Shown: positions 45,099 to 53,893 of the stretch, in pieces | How positions within the stretch are numbered: position 1 is the first letter of the stretch | How the letters are laid out: every line of letters begins with the position of its first letter | Assembly (NCBI GenBank): GCA_003135415.1 | Contig: PLBP01000017.1 | Coordinates: 1-64,000, forward strand | Direction of reading: 5' to 3' | Source of the DNA: Hyphomicrobiales bacterium | Lineage (GTDB): Bacteria; Pseudomonadota; Alphaproteobacteria; Rhizobiales; Xanthobacteraceae | Length of the DNA: 64,000 nucleotides | Notes under the pieces: generated by a model | Database searches by the model: none | The model's input: only the letters and a program-made list of their open reading frames with translations | Told to the model about the DNA's origin: nothing | Translations under genes and position numbers: made by a program

Positions 45099-45195
45099 GG
45101 GTTCCTCCCTTTGGAGGGCGCTGTCTGCGCTTAAAAATAAAGCGAACCCACGATCCGAACTGGATCCCATCGGGAGCACCGTTTAATCACCCTTC

Positions 45196-45256
45196 ATTAT
45201 TGTACCCCTGATTTTTGTACCCCCTCATTTTTGCACGCCTCATTTTATTTTTGCGC
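45196..45256 (+). repeat. Degenerate short tandem repeat, AT-rich with CCCC
   Basis: About 3.5 units of 15-16 bases: ATTATTGTACCCCTG, ATTTTTGTACCCCCTC, ATTTTTGCACGCCTC, ATTTTATTTTTGCGCG. It lies in the 460-base gene-free stretch 45099-45560 and differs sharply in composition from the surroundings. Confidence 0.6.
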
Positions 45257-45560
45257 GTTCGCTTGCATGGAAGGAAACGCAGGGCTTGAAACTTGAAACC
45301 TTTTTAGCGAGATCGTGGCTGAACCATGGGAACGGCTTCGCCGCGATACAAAAAAACCCACCACTCGCTCGCCGGATTCTTTTATTTCGCCGCTCGAGCC
45401 CTGACGCCGCATCAACTGGCATTCACGCCGGCGTTATTCGGCCCAGCCGAACAGTCCTTTCGGTATTCTTCAGGTTATCCCGCGCCGCACACGGGCCTAT
45501 CTCAACGGCAACGGCGACGGGCATTTCCGCCTCTCGCCGGTGTGTAAAGGAGACTGACCA

Positions 45561-45729
45561 ACAGCTCAGCAAGCTCGCGCTTCTCGGCGCCCTCTTGGCC
45601 GCGACCGTGTCGGCCGCTTCCGCCCAGAGCTTCGACCGTGCGCACGACCAAGGGTACTCGACGCAGTATCAGAGCGCGCCCCAGAAAGAACAGAACAAGT
45701 CCGACGTTGGCGAAAACGGCGGTGCCTGA
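45561..45729 (+). pseudogene. Secreted peptide gene that appears to lack its start codon
   Basis: After AAAGGAG (45546-45552) the frame reads QQLSKLALLGALLAATVSAA SAQ, a signal peptide, and then SFDRAHDQGYSTQYQSAPQK to VGENGGA. No ATG, GTG or TTG lies at the proper distance. The sequence ACCAACAGCTC would become ACCATGAAACAGCTC with four more bases, giving MKQLSKLALL, a normal start. So the gene looks inactivated by a 4-bp loss, unless a very long upstream frame from 45286 is used. A strong terminator follows. Confidence 0.45.
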
Positions 45730-45765
45730 AAACCGAGTGACGCGGATCTCCTCCGCGCCACATGC

Positions 45766-45802
45766 AGAGACGGCCGGCCTCGCGCCGGCCGTTCTCTTTT
45801 TC
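45766..45802 (+). terminator. Terminator after the start-less peptide gene
   Basis: AGAGACGGCCGGC-CTCGC-GCCGGCCGTTCTCT followed by TTTTTC; one bulge in the stem. Confidence 0.85.
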
Positions 45803-46026
45803 ACCCGTACTCACAGCGCGCTCACGAAAGAGAGAACAAAAACGTGGCGCCGATTGTTCGAATGAGCCGAACGGTATCTTCAGCACCCGCTGGATTATCC
45901 AAAGGCCGCCGCGCTCTTACTACAAGGGCGAAGTCCAAGGACGCCCATCCCCCCAAACGCCAATAGGAGTTCCGCCATGAGGAAATTACCCGCTTTCCTG
46001 GATATAGGGATGCCCATACCGCAATG
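45803..46026. other. Gene-poor stretch with a truncated small frame
   Basis: Only a short frame is seen: AGGAG, then ATG at 45977 reading MRKLPAFLDIGMPIPQCKK, which runs into the opposing terminator. It begins like the secreted-peptide genes (MRKL) but has no signal peptide, so it is at best a remnant. Confidence 0.3.
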
Positions 46027-46064
46027 CAAAAAGCCCCGGCGGATAACCGCCAGGGCTTTCGTTT
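46024..46064 (-). terminator. Terminator of the cold-shock gene
   Basis: On the minus strand AAAGCCCTGGCGG-TTAT-CCGCCGGGGCTTTTT, 35 bases after the csp stop. Confidence 0.88.
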
Positions 46065-46098
46065 CAAAGGGGCAGAGGCCCCGCCCTCGCGAAATTCC

Positions 46099-46302
46099 TC
46101 AAGCGAGCTTCAGGTTCCCCGCCGCGGTCTTGCCGCGCTCGGTGAGAAGGTCGTAGCTGACCTGCTGGCCCTCCATCAGCGTCGTCATGCCGGCGCGCTG
46201 CACGGCCGAAATGTGGACGAACACGTCCTTGCCGCCATCGCTCGGCTGAATGAAGCCAAAGCCTTTTTGCGTATTGAAGAACTTCACGGTCCCTGAAGCC
46301 AT
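46099..46302 (-). CDS. CspA-family cold-shock protein
   Basis: The 67-residue single-stranded nucleic-acid-binding protein has RNP1 KGFGFIQ and RNP2 DVFVHISAV (MASGTVKFFNTQKGFGFIQP at the start). GAGGA precedes the ATG at 46302. CspA-type proteins act as RNA chaperones. The 390 bases upstream contain no other gene and probably include a long 5' leader, as in many csp genes. Confidence 0.95.
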   Translation of the reverse strand: MASGTVKFFNTQKGFGFIQPSDGGKDVFVHISAVQRAGMTTLMEGQQVSYDLLTERGKTAAGNLKLA

Positions 46303-46693
46303 CTTGCATCCTCGCTTCTGATCCAGATCCGGCCGCGCGCTCATCGTGCGTCCGGGCAACAATCCGAGTTTTGGGGGTTCTTGATAGCGCAGCCCAAATT
46401 CGGGAAGCGGGAAGTCAAGCCAGCCGAAAACCAGATCCTCGCGAGAATAAATTGGCCCGAATCGCGCCACGCGGTCAAGACAGGAAAAGCCGCGCACAAC
46501 TTTCGCGCTTGACACGCGGTAGGCATGCGGAAAAATGCGTCATCATTTCGTCGTGACCCGAATTTTTTGCGTTCGTGTCATGGCCGCACTTGTTCCGGCC
46601 ACCCACTTCTTGCTTCTTCCATGCAACCAAGACGTGGATGCCCGGCATAAAGCCGGGCATGACGAAGAAGAGCAACCCGGCCATCACGACCGA

Positions 46694-49234
46694 TCAACTC
46701 GCCATCGTCTCCTTGACGGCGGCGACGAGGTCTTTCAGCGAGAAGGGCTTCGGCAGAAAAGTAAAGCGCTCGCCCTCGGGCAGGTTTTTCTTGAACGCTT
46801 CCTCGGCGTAGCCCGAGATAAAGATCACCTTCAGCTCCGGCCTGCGGCGGCGCAATTCGCGCAGCAATGTCGGCCCGTCCATCTCCGGCATCACGACGTC
46901 GGAGACGACGAGATCGACCTCGCCGCCGTTTCGCTCGATCGCCGAGAGCGCCTCGACGCCAGTCGCCGCCTCCACCACCGAATAGCCGCGGGATGCAAGC
47001 GCGCGCGCGGCGAAAGCGCGGACCGCCTCTTCGTCCTCGACCAGCAACACCGTGCCCCGTCCGGTAAGATCGACGCTGCGCGCCTCCGGCTCCGGCGTCT
47101 TTACTTCTTCTTCCTCGGGCAGCGGGATGTGGCGCGGCAGGAAAATGCGGAAGGTCGTGCCCTCGCCGATCTTGGAGGCGGCGAAAATATAGCCGCCGGT
47201 CTGCTTGACGATGCCATAGACGGTGGAAAGCCCGAGGCCCGTACCTTTGCCGACTTCCTTGGTGGAGAAGAACGGCTCGAAAATCCGGTCGATGATGCCG
47301 GGCGGAATGCCCTCGCCATTGTCGCTCACCTCGACCAGCACGTAATCGGCGGGTGCCAGCAACTTCTCGCCGAAGGCAGCACATTCCTCGCGCGCGACGT
47401 TGCGCGTGCGGATGATGAGCTGGCCGCCCTTCGGCATCGCATCGTGGGCGTTGACCGCCAAATTGACGATCGCCTGTTCGAACTGGTTGAGATCGGCCCG
47501 CACCGGCCATAAATCGCGCCCGTGCTTGACGTCGAGCGCCACGCGCTCGCCGATGATGCGCTTGAGCATGCCGATCGAAAGATGCGAAAGCACGCTGCCG
47601 AGCTGCAACACCTGCGGCCGGAGCGTCTGCCGGCGCGAAAACGCCAGCAATTGCCGCACCAGCCCGGCGGCGCTGTCGGCGCTCTGCTTGATCTGCATCA
47701 GGTCCTGGAACGAAGGATCGGTCGGCCGGTGGTTCACCAGGAGCAAGTCGGAATAGCCGATGATCGCGGTGAGCATATTGTTGAAGTCGTGCGCGACGCC
47801 GGCGGCGAGCTGGCCGACCGCCTGCATCTTCTGCGACTGCGCGAACTGCGCTTCCAGCGCGCGCTGCTCGGTGGTGTCGATCGCATGCACGATCGCGGCC
47901 TCGCCTTCGCCTGCGCCCTCCACCGGCGTGATGTAGAAGCGCGCCGAGCGCGGTGTCTCGCCCGCGAGCGGCGCCTCCACCTCGCGCGTCTGCTGGCGGC
48001 CATCGAGTGCGGCGCGCACTTCCGCTTCGAAGCGGCCACGGTCGCTCTCCGCCACCACGGCGAAGATCGAATTCTTCTCGCCCTCGCCCGCGCCGCCGAA
48101 CAGGCGCACGAAACTCGCATTGCTGGAGCCGATCTTGCCCGCGCCGTCGATCGTGGTGATCGCCACCGGCGCGTTGTTGAAGAAGCGCGCGAAGCGCACC
48201 TCGGCGTCGCGCAACGGATCGCTCGCAGTCTCGCGCGCGCGGCTCAGCACCAGCGTGCGCGAGGCGCCGGGCGTCCCGTCGCCGGCGAACGCCACTTTGT
48301 GATGCAGCCGAACGGGCAATAACTCGCCGTTCTTGCGCTTGAGATCGAGGTCGAGGATTTCCGTCTTCACCTCGCCCGGCACCGGCGCGAGGTTGGAAAG
48401 GAGTGCGGCACCCGCGCCGGGAATGAGATCGGAGAGCTTGAGCCCGGTCGGCGATACTTCGGCGAGGTCATAGCCGAGCCAGCCCGCGAGCGTGGCGTTG
48501 AGGTAGACGATGCCGCCCACGGGATCGACCGAGAAGAAGCCGGCCGGCGCGTGGTCGAGAAAGTCGATCGCGTGTTGCAACTCGAGAAAAGTGTTTTCCT
48601 GCCGTTCGCGCTCGCGCGTGATTTCCGCAATCCCCCACATCGCGAGCTTGGAAAGCTTGCCGCCCTTCGCGAGCGGCCGCACCCTGAGCCGCACCCAGCG
48701 ACCCGCTATGCCTTGCGTGCCGGCGATGCGGATTTCCTCGCTATGCGTGTTGCCCTCGCGCGTCGCCTGCACCAGGCGATAGATCGCTTCCGAGACTTCC
48801 GGGTCGCTGGTGAAGAGACGCTCCACCGGCCGCACGTCGTCGGGCCCTTCGGCCCCGGTGAGATCGAGATAGGCGCGGTTGGCGTAGAGGACGCGGCCCG
48901 CGGCATCGATGATCGAGATTCCCTCGCCCGAGGTATCGATCACCGCCTTGGTGAGATCGTTGCGGCCGGTGGCGCGCCCCGCGAGTTCCAAGATGCCGGC
49001 GGCGCCCGCGAATAGCGCGAACACGCCGACCACAGCCAAGGTCGCGAGCACCGCGATGATATAGGGCTCGGCCCGACCCCGCCCGACGAACAAGAGAAAC
49101 ACGGCCGTACCCACGAGTGCCAGCGCGACGAGAAGCACCAAGCCGATGCTACCTGTCGGCTGAGCGCGGTCGACCGGGACGTTGGGCGCATCATCGGCCG
49201 CCATCGCGAACACCTCCTCGACGAGTCCGCCCAT
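46694..49234 (-). CDS. cckA: Hybrid sensor histidine kinase, CckA-type
   Basis: The 846-residue kinase has two N-terminal membrane helices (about 28-50 and 56-80), PAS-like regions (about 90-200, 220-330, 345-450) and a HisKA domain with [20 protein letters not shown] (His near 481). The ATPase domain shows [37 protein letters not shown] and [20 protein letters not shown]. The C-terminal receiver has phospho-Asp in [12 protein letters not shown] (near 778). This domain order and the sequence fit CckA, which feeds the ChpT-CtrA phosphorelay controlling the alphaproteobacterial cell cycle and motility. Position next to flhB is typical of the Bradyrhizobium group. Confidence 0.93.
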   Translation of the reverse strand: MGGLVEEVFAMAADDAPNVPVDRAQPTGSIGLVLLVALALVGTAVFLLFVGRGRAEPYIIAVLATLAVVGVFALFAGAAGILELAGRATGRNDLTKAVIDTSGEGISIIDAAGRVLYANRAYLDLTGAEGPDDVRPVERLFTSDPEVSEAIYRLVQATREGNTHSEEIRIAGTQGIAGRWVRLRVRPLAKGGKLSKLAMWGIAEITRERERQENTFLELQHAIDFLDHAPAGFFSVDPVGGIVYLNATLAGWLGYDLAEVSPTGLKLSDLIPGAGAALLSNLAPVPGEVKTEILDLDLKRKNGELLPVRLHHKVAFAGDGTPGASRTLVLSRARETASDPLRDAEVRFARFFNNAPVAITTIDGAGKIGSSNASFVRLFGGAGEGEKNSIFAVVAESDRGRFEAEVRAALDGRQQTREVEAPLAGETPRSARFYITPVEGAGEGEAAIVHAIDTTEQRALEAQFAQSQKMQAVGQLAAGVAHDFNNMLTAIIGYSDLLLVNHRPTDPSFQDLMQIKQSADSAAGLVRQLLAFSRRQTLRPQVLQLGSVLSHLSIGMLKRIIGERVALDVKHGRDLWPVRADLNQFEQAIVNLAVNAHDAMPKGGQLIIRTRNVAREECAAFGEKLLAPADYVLVEVSDNGEGIPPGIIDRIFEPFFSTKEVGKGTGLGLSTVYGIVKQTGGYIFAASKIGEGTTFRIFLPRHIPLPEEEEVKTPEPEARSVDLTGRGTVLLVEDEEAVRAFAARALASRGYSVVEAATGVEALSAIERNGGEVDLVVSDVVMPEMDGPTLLRELRRRRPELKVIFISGYAEEAFKKNLPEGERFTFLPKPFSLKDLVAAVKETMAS

Positions 49235-49309
49235 GGGACGGCATCCCGACGTTCGATTTGCCCGATAACGCCGTCGTTCCGCAAGCGCGTTCCCTCATCT
49301 TAAGGCCGA

Positions 49310-49690
49310 TTATGGCCGGAACGAACGCCGCAGAGGGAGCACGTAGCCGATGACCTCGGCCACCGCCTTATAGTGTTCCGCCGAGACTTCTTCGTTGATC
49401 TCGTCGCTTTTGTGGAGTGCGCGGGCGAGCGGCGCGTTTTCCACCACCGGCACACGGTTTTCGAGCGCGAGTTCCCGGATGCGGAGCGCAAGCACATCCA
49501 TGCCCTTGGCGACGCAGAGCGGCGCGTTCATGCCGCTTTCGTATTTGAGCGCGATCGCGAAATGGGTCGGGTTGGTAATGACCACGGTCGCCTTCGGCAC
49601 TTCCGTCATCATGCGCTTGCGCATGCGCGCGACGCGGATTTGCCGGAGCTACGCCTTGACGGTCGGGTCGCCCTCGGTTTGCTTGATCGC
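49310..49690 (-). pseudogene. flhB: flhB remnant (C-terminal third, with internal stop)
   Basis: The minus strand encodes IKQTEGDPTVKA, a TAG (49649-49651), then LRQIRVARMRKRMMTEVPKA and VVITNPTHFAIALKYESGM, including the NPTH autocleavage motif, to AEHYKAVAEVIGYVLPLRR. This is the cytoplasmic C-terminal domain of the flagellar export protein FlhB; the roughly 200-residue membrane domain is missing. The fragment begins directly after the flgB stop and the GGAGCGATC that would normally lead into flgC. The gene is therefore truncated by a deletion and additionally carries a nonsense codon. Confidence 0.88.
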
Positions 49691-49693
49691 TCC

Positions 49694-50098
49694 TCAGTTC
49701 TTGCCGATCGCGGTTTTCAGCATCGCGAGCCCGCGCGCGTAGAGCGAGGTCGCGGTCTGGTGGTCCATCTGGGACTGCGCAACCTTCATCATTTCTTCTT
49801 CGAGTACGACGGCGTTACCGCTTGGCTTCGTCTCGAAGCCGCCGCGCGGCCCTTGCGGATATGTGGTCGTATCGCCCATGGGCGCGGCGATATGGCTCGG
49901 CGAGGTGGCGGCGAGCCGCACCTGCGCTTGCACCGTGGCGTTCAGCTCGGCGTTGAAATTGAGTTGCTTGAGATCGCGCGTGCGATAGTGCGGCGTGTCG
50001 GCGTTCGCCACATTCTCGGCGAGCACCTTCTGGCGCTCTTCGAGCCAGCGCATGCGGCTCTTCAACACCGAAAACAGCGGCAGGTCGGCGACCGACAT
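49694..50098 (-). CDS. flgB: Flagellar basal-body rod protein FlgB
   Basis: The 134-residue proximal rod protein reads MSVADLPLFSVLKSRMRWLEERQKVLAENVANADTPHYRTRDL. The conserved C-terminus is NAVVLEEEMMKVAQSQMDHQTATSLYARGLAMLKTAIGKN. It appears intact with the start at 50098. flgC and fliE, which should follow, have been replaced by the flhB fragment. Whether the protein has any use in this organism is doubtful unless another flagellar cluster exists. Confidence 0.9.
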   Translation of the reverse strand: MSVADLPLFSVLKSRMRWLEERQKVLAENVANADTPHYRTRDLKQLNFNAELNATVQAQVRLAATSPSHIAAPMGDTTTYPQGPRGGFETKPSGNAVVLEEEMMKVAQSQMDHQTATSLYARGLAMLKTAIGKN

Positions 50099-50336
50099 CG
50101 AAAATCCCCAAGAGGCCGCTCCCCGGCCCTTTGTCGGCAAATTCTGCCGGGTTTATAGTTAAGGGGGCGTTAACGAGGCGCGGCACGTCCTGTTGACAAA
50201 GACCGATGGCGCCGTGGTTTTGGCGGATTCGGATTCCATTCTTAAACGGTTTGTTAGGGATGGGGCGGCACTTTTTGCCGAGCCCGAACCGCGGGGACGA
50301 CAATGCCGCCATTGCGGTGTTGATGGGGAGAGCAGG

Positions 50337-51146
50337 ATGAGAGACATTTTGGGCATGGAACTTGGTTTGCCCGCGCGGTTCATCGTCGCCTTCGTGCTGG
50401 TGTTGGTCCTGATCGGGCTCACTGCCTGGCTGATCCGTCAGTTCGGGAGCGCGCGTGCGTCCAATTCCGGCGGTGCCCGCAATCGCCAGCCGCGACTCGC
50501 GGTGCTCGATTCCGCGATCGTCGACGCCCGCCGCCGGCTCGTGCTTATCCGCCGCGACAATGTCGAGCATCTGATCCTGATTGGCGGCCCGACCGACGTC
50601 GTGGTCGAGGAAAATATCGTCCGCGCCCAATCGGCGGCGGCACCCGCGCCTGCTCCGATGCAAAGGCAGGCCCCGGCTCGCGCACCGATCGAGCTTGAGC
50701 CCGAATACGATCCGACGCTCGTGCCCTATGACAAGCCGATTTACGACGAGCCCATCCGTCCGGCTCCCGCCACACGTCAAATGCCGCAGCGGCAGACGCC
50801 CCGCGCATCGGCCGAGCCCGCCGCGCGCTCCGCGGCACCTACGCTCCGCCCGGCTCCCGCAGCGCGCAAGGAAGCGCGCCAAGATCAGTACGACGATGTA
50901 ACCAAGCGGCTTGAGGCGGCGCTGCGCCAGCCCGGCGCCGAGCCGCGTATGGCGCTGCCGCCCACGCCGGTCGCGCGTCCCGCCGCTGAGCCACGCGCGA
51001 TACCGCCCACGCCGGCCGCGCCCACGCCGCGCGCCGAGCCCGCGCCCGCCGCGACGCCGGCAAAGTCCGGCGGTGACGTCTTCGCGAGCCTCGAAGAAGA
51101 AATGGCGAGTCTATTGCGGCCGAACGAGCGGAAGAATCCTTCGTGA
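50337..51146 (+). CDS. fliO: FliO-like flagellar biosynthesis protein
   Basis: The 269-residue protein has one N-terminal membrane segment (ARFIVAFVLVLVLIGLTAWL) followed by a FliO/MopB-type domain: QPRLAVLDSAIVDARRRLVLIRRDNVEHLILIGGPTDVVVEENI. A long Pro/Ala-rich, low-complexity tail follows. GGGGAG precedes the ATG at 50337. The stop overlaps the GTG of the fliP pseudogene (GTGA), and it is divergent from flgB. The reading frame itself is undamaged. Confidence 0.85.
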   Translation: MRDILGMELGLPARFIVAFVLVLVLIGLTAWLIRQFGSARASNSGGARNRQPRLAVLDSAIVDARRRLVLIRRDNVEHLILIGGPTDVVVEENIVRAQSAAAPAPAPMQRQAPARAPIELEPEYDPTLVPYDKPIYDEPIRPAPATRQMPQRQTPRASAEPAARSAAPTLRPAPAARKEARQDQYDDVTKRLEAALRQPGAEPRMALPPTPVARPAAEPRAIPPTPAAPTPRAEPAPAATPAKSGGDVFASLEEEMASLLRPNERKNPS

Positions 51147-51826
51147 CGCGCACGCGCCTCGCCCGCTTCTCGCTTAGCGGCGTGCTTGTCTTCGGCTCCC
51201 TCGCCGTCTTCGCCTGCTTGATCGCGGCTCTAGCGCAGGACATCAGCATCAGTTTCGGCGGCCGGCACCGGCCTCACTGAGCGCGTCGTTCAGATCGTCG
51301 CGCTGATGACGATACTTTCGCTCGCACCCGCCATCCTTGTGAGGGTGACCTCGCTTACGCGCATCGTGGTGGTGCTGTCGCTGCTGCGCACAGCCATCGG
51401 TCTGCAGACCGCCTATCAGCAAGGGTGCAGCCGCCGGTCGCGGGCCAAATTCAGCCGCAGGAGGCGTTCGAGCGCGGCTTCATGCCCGTTCGCGGCTTCA
51501 TGCTGAAGAACGTGCGCGAGAAGGACCTCGCACTCTTCATGGATCTCGCCAAGGAAGAGCGCCCCGCGAGCCCCGACGCTGTGTCGCTTCGCATACTCGT
51601 TCCGGCCTTCATGATTTTGAAGCTGCGCCGCGCCTTCGAGATCGGATTTCTCTTGTTCGTGCCGTTCCTGGTGATCGACATCGTCATCGCCTCGGTGCTG
51701 ATGTCGATGGGCATAATGATGCTGCCACCCGTCATCGTTTCCCTGCCGTTCAAATTGATTTTCTTCGTGCTCGTCGACGGCTGGAGCCTGGTCGCAGGCT
51801 CGCCGGTGCAGAGCTTCGGAAGTTAG
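51143..51826 (+). pseudogene. fliP: fliP pseudogene (two frameshifts and an internal deletion)
   Basis: From the GTG at 51143 the frame gives a signal sequence and AQDISISFGG, then meets a stop at about 51278. The sequence continues in another frame as AGTGLTERVVQIVALMTILS and LTRIVVVLSLLRTAIGLQTA, and near 51424 returns to the first frame as VAGQIQPQEAFERG, FMLKNVREKDLALFMDLA and the C-terminal LMSMGIMMLPPVIVSLPFKL to SLVAGSPVQSF. About 25 codons expected after IGLQT (the SLALFLT region) are missing. The usual SELRRAFEIGF reads LKLRRAFEIGF. FliP is the central export-gate protein, so this copy cannot work. Confidence 0.9.
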
Positions 51827-51911
51827 GGCGAACTCATAAGCTCGCGGCTGAGTCGATCAGAACCAGTTCGTTGAGCTCGAAGCTTGAAGCCAGACGATCG
51901 AAACACGTATT

Positions 51912-52892
51912 TTAATGCAGATCGAGCTTGCGTTCCCAGGCGAGCGCATGGGTAACGATTTTCGAAAGATCGTCGAGCTTCGGCTGCCAACCGAGCAGCG
52001 TGCGGATCTTGTCGGCACGGGCGACGACTACGGCCGGATCGCCGGGGCGGCGCTCGCTTAGGGTCACGGGGAAATCCCTGCTCGACACCTGTTTTACCAT
52101 ATTGATCACTTCGAGCACCGAGTAGCCGCGGCCATAGCCGCAATTCAGCACGATATTGCGGCCGTCTCCGCGCAAATATCCCAGCGCGTCCAGATGCGCC
52201 GCGACCAGATCGCTCACATGGATATAATCCCGGACGCAGGTGCCGTCCGGCGTCGGATAGTCGCTTCCGAATATTTCGATGTGACTACGTTTGCCAAGCG
52301 CGGTTTCGCACGCGACCTTGATCAGGTGGGTGGAATTCAGCGTCGATTGGCCGGCGCGACCTTGCGGGTCAGCACCCGCGACGTTGAAATAGCGGAGCAC
52401 GGCATAGCTGAGGCCTTGCGCCGCGGCGGCGTCGCGCAGCATCCATTCGCTCATGAGCTTCGAGGAACCATAGGGCGACGCCGGCGCAAGCCTCGCATCC
52501 TCGCCGACTTGATTTTCATCGGACACGCCGTACACGGCGGCCGTCGAAGAAAACACAAATCGCTTCACCCCAGCGGCGATGACAGCCGCGAGCAGTGCAC
52601 GGGTCTTCACGGTATTCGATAGATAATAGCCGAGCGGATCGGCGATCGAATTCGGCACAATAACGCGCGCCGCCAAATGAATGACTGAGTCGACCTTATG
52701 TTGGAGGATCAGTTGCGCTACGAGCGCCTCATCGCCAACATCGCCGACGACGAGGCGCGCCTTGGGGTGAACCGCCCAATTGAAGCCTGTCGAGAGATCG
52801 TCGAGCACGACGACCTGTTCGCCCGCCTCGATCAGGGCAAGGATCATATGGCTTCCGATATAACCCGCGCCGCCCGTGACCAGCAAAGCCAT
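51912..52892 (-). CDS. galE: UDP-glucose 4-epimerase
   Basis: The 326-residue short-chain dehydrogenase-type epimerase has NAD loop LLVTGGAGYIGSHMI, STAAVYG, catalytic SPYGSSKLMSE (Tyr-x3-Lys), RYFNVAGADPQGRAGQ and DGTCVRDYIHVSDLV. It produces UDP-galactose for surface polysaccharides. It is the last gene of a three-gene glycan operon; its ATG overlaps the GT2 stop by one base. Confidence 0.95.
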   Translation of the reverse strand: MALLVTGGAGYIGSHMILALIEAGEQVVVLDDLSTGFNWAVHPKARLVVGDVGDEALVAQLILQHKVDSVIHLAARVIVPNSIADPLGYYLSNTVKTRALLAAVIAAGVKRFVFSSTAAVYGVSDENQVGEDARLAPASPYGSSKLMSEWMLRDAAAAQGLSYAVLRYFNVAGADPQGRAGQSTLNSTHLIKVACETALGKRSHIEIFGSDYPTPDGTCVRDYIHVSDLVAAHLDALGYLRGDGRNIVLNCGYGRGYSVLEVINMVKQVSSRDFPVTLSERRPGDPAVVVARADKIRTLLGWQPKLDDLSKIVTHALAWERKLDLH

Positions 52893-53893
52893 CAACGCCC
52901 GTCCCGAGACGCATGAAGTTGCTTCGGCTGCGCGGTCGTCGGGCTTTCGGTGTTCTGGGTTACAATTCGATCGATCGTGAATAACGGCCGTTGCTTCTGT
53001 TCGATATACATACGTCCGACATATTCGCCGAGCAGCCCGACCAATATGAGCTGGAGGCTGCCGAGGATCAGCACAATCGTGGTCAGGCTGGTCCAGCCGT
53101 CGACGACGCGGCCGGTCGCCCAACTTCCCAGCGTATAGACCAGCATCAGGAGACCCAGCGCGCCAACCAGAAATCCGGCGTACGACGCCATCCGCAACGG
53201 CGCGATCGAGAACCCTGTCAGCGCGTCAAGTGCGAGTATCATCATTCGCGACAGCGGATAGTGGCTGGAACCTGCGAAGCGCGGATTGCGATCGTATCGC
53301 AGAGGGATTTGCCGAAATCCGATCCAGCTAATCATGCCGCGAATAAAACGGTGCTGCTCCGGCATGGCTTTGAGGACATCGACAACGCGGCGGCTCATCA
53401 GGCGAAAATCGCCGACGTTGCCCGGAATGCCGGCATCGCCGATCCGCTGCAACAACCAATAGAACACTGCGGCGCTCGAGCGTTTGAACCTCGTCTCGCC
53501 AAAGCGCTCGCCGCGCAAGCCATAGACTACGTCGACCCGCTCGTCGCTCATGAGGCGCCACATCTCCGCGAGGAGTTCGGGCGGATCTTGCAAGTCGGAA
53601 TCGATTGTCAAAATTCGATCGCCGCGGCACATTTCAAGCCCCGCCGTCAGCGCAAGCTGGTGGCCGTGGCGGCGGGCTAAATTGATCAGCACCAATCGAG
53701 GATCGAGCGCGACGAGCTTCCGCATCACGGTCCAGGTAGCGTCACGCGAACCGTCATTCACGAAAATCAGTTCGTAATCTTCGCCAACGACCTCCTTGGC
53801 CGCCGCACTGGCGCGGCGGTGAAATTCTTCGATGCCGCCCTGCTCATTATAGCAGGGCGCTACGATCGAAAGTTTTGGGGGTGATTGGTTCAT
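52892..53893 (-). CDS. Family 2 glycosyltransferase with two C-terminal TM helices (DPM/GtrB-like)
   Basis: The 333-residue protein has a GT-A domain (SIVAPCYNEQGGIEEFHRRA, FVNDGSRDATW, LTIDSDLQDPPELL, FRLMSRRVVDVL) and two membrane helices (about 235-260 and 270-295). It ends with the EYVGRMYIEQKQRPLF segment. Such enzymes load a sugar onto undecaprenyl phosphate at the cytoplasmic face, which would then feed a membrane GT like the GT39 protein encoded upstream. It overlaps the GT39 gene by 4 bp. Confidence 0.93.
   Translation of the reverse strand: MNQSPPKLSIVAPCYNEQGGIEEFHRRASAAAKEVVGEDYELIFVNDGSRDATWTVMRKLVALDPRLVLINLARRHGHQLALTAGLEMCRGDRILTIDSDLQDPPELLAEMWRLMSDERVDVVYGLRGERFGETRFKRSSAAVFYWLLQRIGDAGIPGNVGDFRLMSRRVVDVLKAMPEQHRFIRGMISWIGFRQIPLRYDRNPRFAGSSHYPLSRMMILALDALTGFSIAPLRMASYAGFLVGALGLLMLVYTLGSWATGRVVDGWTSLTTIVLILGSLQLILVGLLGEYVGRMYIEQKQRPLFTIDRIVTQNTESPTTAQPKQLHASRDGR

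Noticed and set aside
45286-45560. Long N-terminal extension of the 45561 peptide
   Set aside because: The extension is Arg-rich and unrelated to secretion, while the real signal peptide lies at the end; it looks like chance open sequence.
41203-46098. Toxin-antitoxin or phage-defence operon
   Set aside because: The small genes have individual terminators and signal peptides, with no paired overlapping genes or known toxin, nuclease or defence motifs.
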